Below, in pieces: positions 48,086 to 49,227 of a stretch of 49,227 bases of DNA (the stretch's first letter is position 1; each line of letters begins with the position of its first letter). Origin of the DNA: JAIEOG01 sp964611895 (lineage in GTDB: Bacteria > Bdellovibrionota > FAC87 > UBA2466); NCBI GenBank assembly GCA_964611895.1, contig CAZTDN010000026.1, positions 1-49,227 of the forward strand. The letters are read 5' to 3'. The notes under the pieces were generated by a model. That model was not told where the DNA came from. It was given only the letters and a program-made list of their open reading frames with translations, and did no database searches. A program made the position numbers and the translations under genes.

Positions 48086-48872
48086 GCCAGTCCCGTCTTT
48101 AGTTGGTGCGCTGCAACGAGTTTCTTCGACAGCATCAACAAATCAGGACCTCAAGGAACTTGCTCGTTCCGGGGCGCCGGTTGGCACCGCGATCCTGGCA
48201 CGGAGTCAGACTCACGGGCGCGGCCGCGCAGATCATACTTGGGCCTCTCCTCCCGGTGGCGTGTATCTCTCCGTTTTGCTCGCCCCTCATGCTGCAGGGC
48301 AGCTAACGGATCTGCCTCTTCTCGCCGGTGTGGCGATGATTCAGTGCGTTCAGCACTATCTACCGGCCACCGTCCAAACTACCTTAAAATGGCCCAACGA
48401 CGTCTTGGTTCAGAAAAAGAAAATCGGCGGCATTTTATGTGAAGGTGCGCAGAGCGTTGCGAATGGGGGAGGGGCTTTGCCTGACTTGGGTATTGTGGGG
48501 ATGGGGCTCAATGTCAGCATCCCGGCTGCTGCTTTGGAGCCGTTTCAAAACAATCCCTTTCCCCCCACCACATTAGAGAGCGAATCTTTTGCGCAGGTTT
48601 TTGATGTCGATGCCGTGGCCGTCAGACTATTGGAAGACCTCGAGAAGGTCTATGCAGCCTATTTGGCGCAAGGGTTTGGTTGGGTGCGGCAGAGATGGGA
48701 GCAAAATTGTGCTTTTATTGGAAAGCAGGTAGAAATCAGCGTTTCGGAAGGCTCCCGACTCAAAGGCCGGTTTCTTGGTCTGGACGAGCAGGGAGCGTTG
48801 GTCATGGCGGTAGGCACTCCAGGGGAGCGCCGCCGTTTTTTATCAGGTGAAATCACGTGCTTTTGGCAATAG
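48066..48872 (+). CDS. birA: Biotin-protein ligase (short BirA, no repressor domain)
   Basis: About 268 aa from TTG 48066, 20 bases inside the receiver gene; the true start is uncertain because no ATG or GTG precedes the catalytic domain. The ATP/biotin signature is SQTHGRGRADHTWASPPGG (GRGR), then TLKWPNDVLVQKKKIGGILCE (KWPNDxxxxxxK) and LGIVGMGLNV, and a C-terminal SH3-like part (SRLKGRFLGLDEQGALVM). Attaches biotin to carboxylase subunits. There is no N-terminal helix-turn-helix, so it should not act as a repressor. coaX follows with a 16-base overlap, a common pairing. Confidence 0.92.
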   Translation: MSSSSPKPVPSLVGALQRVSSTASTNQDLKELARSGAPVGTAILARSQTHGRGRADHTWASPPGGVYLSVLLAPHAAGQLTDLPLLAGVAMIQCVQHYLPATVQTTLKWPNDVLVQKKKIGGILCEGAQSVANGGGALPDLGIVGMGLNVSIPAAALEPFQNNPFPPTTLESESFAQVFDVDAVAVRLLEDLEKVYAAYLAQGFGWVRQRWEQNCAFIGKQVEISVSEGSRLKGRFLGLDEQGALVMAVGTPGERRRFLSGEITCFWQ

Positions 48873-49227
48873 ATGTTGGAAACTCGCAGACTTCGTTGGG
48901 CGCCTTTGACGGAGATCAACTCCTCTATCATTGGAGGATAGAAACCCGTGCTACGCGCACGGCCGATGAGTATGCCGCGCTGCTGATCCCGCTCTTTCAC
49001 CAGTTCGGAGTCGATGCTGGCCAATGGAATGGCGTGGCGGTTTGTTCAGTAGTCCCATCGGCCGATGGGCAACTCGTGGATTTTAGTAGGCGCTACTTGA
49101 ACCGCGAGCCAGTGCGGATCCATGCGGGTTTACCCTTGGGGTTTTCAATGAACCTGTCCACGCCGCATGAGGTCGGAGCAGATCGACTGGTCAATGTCGC
49201 CTATGCGGTGAGAAAACTTCCTCTGCC
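48857..49227 (+). CDS. coaX: Type III pantothenate kinase, N-terminal part (cut by window edge)
   Basis: From GTG 48857, 6 bases after GGTGA; 123 codons are visible before the edge. LLAIDVGNSQTSLGAFDG is the ASKHA phosphate-binding start and TPHEVGADRLVNV the conserved PxxVGADR motif of CoaX. It phosphorylates pantothenate, the first step of CoA synthesis; coaE, the last step, lies at 12.3 kb. Starts inside birA (16-base overlap). TTG 48863 is an alternative start. Confidence 0.92.
   Translation, partial: MLLAIDVGNSQTSLGAFDGDQLLYHWRIETRATRTADEYAALLIPLFHQFGVDAGQWNGVAVCSVVPSADGQLVDFSRRYLNREPVRIHAGLPLGFSMNLSTPHEVGADRLVNVAYAVRKLPL

Noticed and set aside
48175..48205. Sigma54-like promoter (TTGGCAC ... 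CTGGCACG)
   Set aside because: Lies inside birA coding sequence and the -12/-24 spacing and TTGC half do not fit.
1..49227. CRISPR arrays, insertion sequences, prophage genes, rRNA genes, origin of replication
   Set aside because: No regularly spaced direct repeats, transposase or phage structural genes, rRNA sequences or DnaA-box clusters were seen.

Overview
This 49.2 kb window looks like chromosomal DNA of a free-living Gram-negative bacterium, most likely a member of the Bdellovibrionota (Bdellovibrio and relatives). That placement is inferred. It rests on an FHA-GGDEF protein built like Bdellovibrio DgcB, a short single-type flagellin, many signal-peptide and lipoprotein genes, a tiny lysine-rich histone-like protein, and a dense gene layout with many 4-base ATGA/GTGA overlaps and convergent genes that overlap or abut. 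I see no insertion sequence, prophage, CRISPR array, rRNA or replication origin.

Layout. 1-620: start of an isc operon (iscR, then iscS running off the edge), with an IscR-like palindrome upstream. 0.7-7.7 kb: an orphan HicB-fold protein with an RGG-type tail, a 2-Cys peroxiredoxin, a small secreted protein, Lon protease, a GNAT acetyltransferase, a secreted unknown and an Alg14/Alg13-like split glycosyltransferase. 7.7-11.3 kb: a very large zinc metalloprotease lipoprotein coupled to a predicted outer-membrane protein. 11.4-15.7 kb: folD, coaE, a prenyl-synthase-like protein coupled to a GT8-like glycosyltransferase, an EVE protein and tRNA-Ser(CGA). 15.7-21.2 kb: two small exported proteins, a lytic transglycosylase, a subtilisin-like protease and ispH. 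21.1-27.9 kb, minus strand: mutL-miaA-yicC-remA-gmk-rel, covering DNA repair, tRNA modification, RNA turnover, nucleotide synthesis and (p)ppGpp. 28.2-35.3 kb, minus strand: a lipoprotein, a dgcB-like diguanylate cyclase, pgi, two acyl-CoA dehydrogenases and a membrane spermidine-synthase-like protein. 35.4-39.1 kb: an accessory-looking stretch (SRPBCC protein, aminotransferase, exported DUF1805 and HAD proteins, vapBC) ending at tRNA-Leu(CAA). 39.2-44.8 kb: exported unknowns, a HAF-repeat protein, an FkbM methyltransferase and two tandem Ala/Met/Gln-rich secreted paralogues. 44.9-49.2 kb: rpsT, a rhodanese, the lysine-rich mini-protein, flagellin, a receiver-domain protein, birA and the start of coaX.

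The most interesting signals are non-coding. (1) Several genes have no Shine-Dalgarno site but carry a sigma70-type -10 hexamer 6-9 bases before the start codon (lon, coaE, the prenyl synthase, mutL, dgcB, the spermidine-synthase-like gene, vapB, fkbM, the receiver gene), which predicts leaderless or nearly leaderless mRNAs. (2) A dispersed palindrome with the core GTACGCGGTWMCTTTT forms terminators at two loci, sits exactly between two divergent promoters at a third, and is present as an orphan half at a fourth. (3) A duplicated module of 17-bp imperfect palindromes (TGTCTA..GGACA) lies upstream of mutL. (4) IscR-type and VapB-type operators overlap their promoters.

All functional names come from motifs read by eye; no database search was possible.
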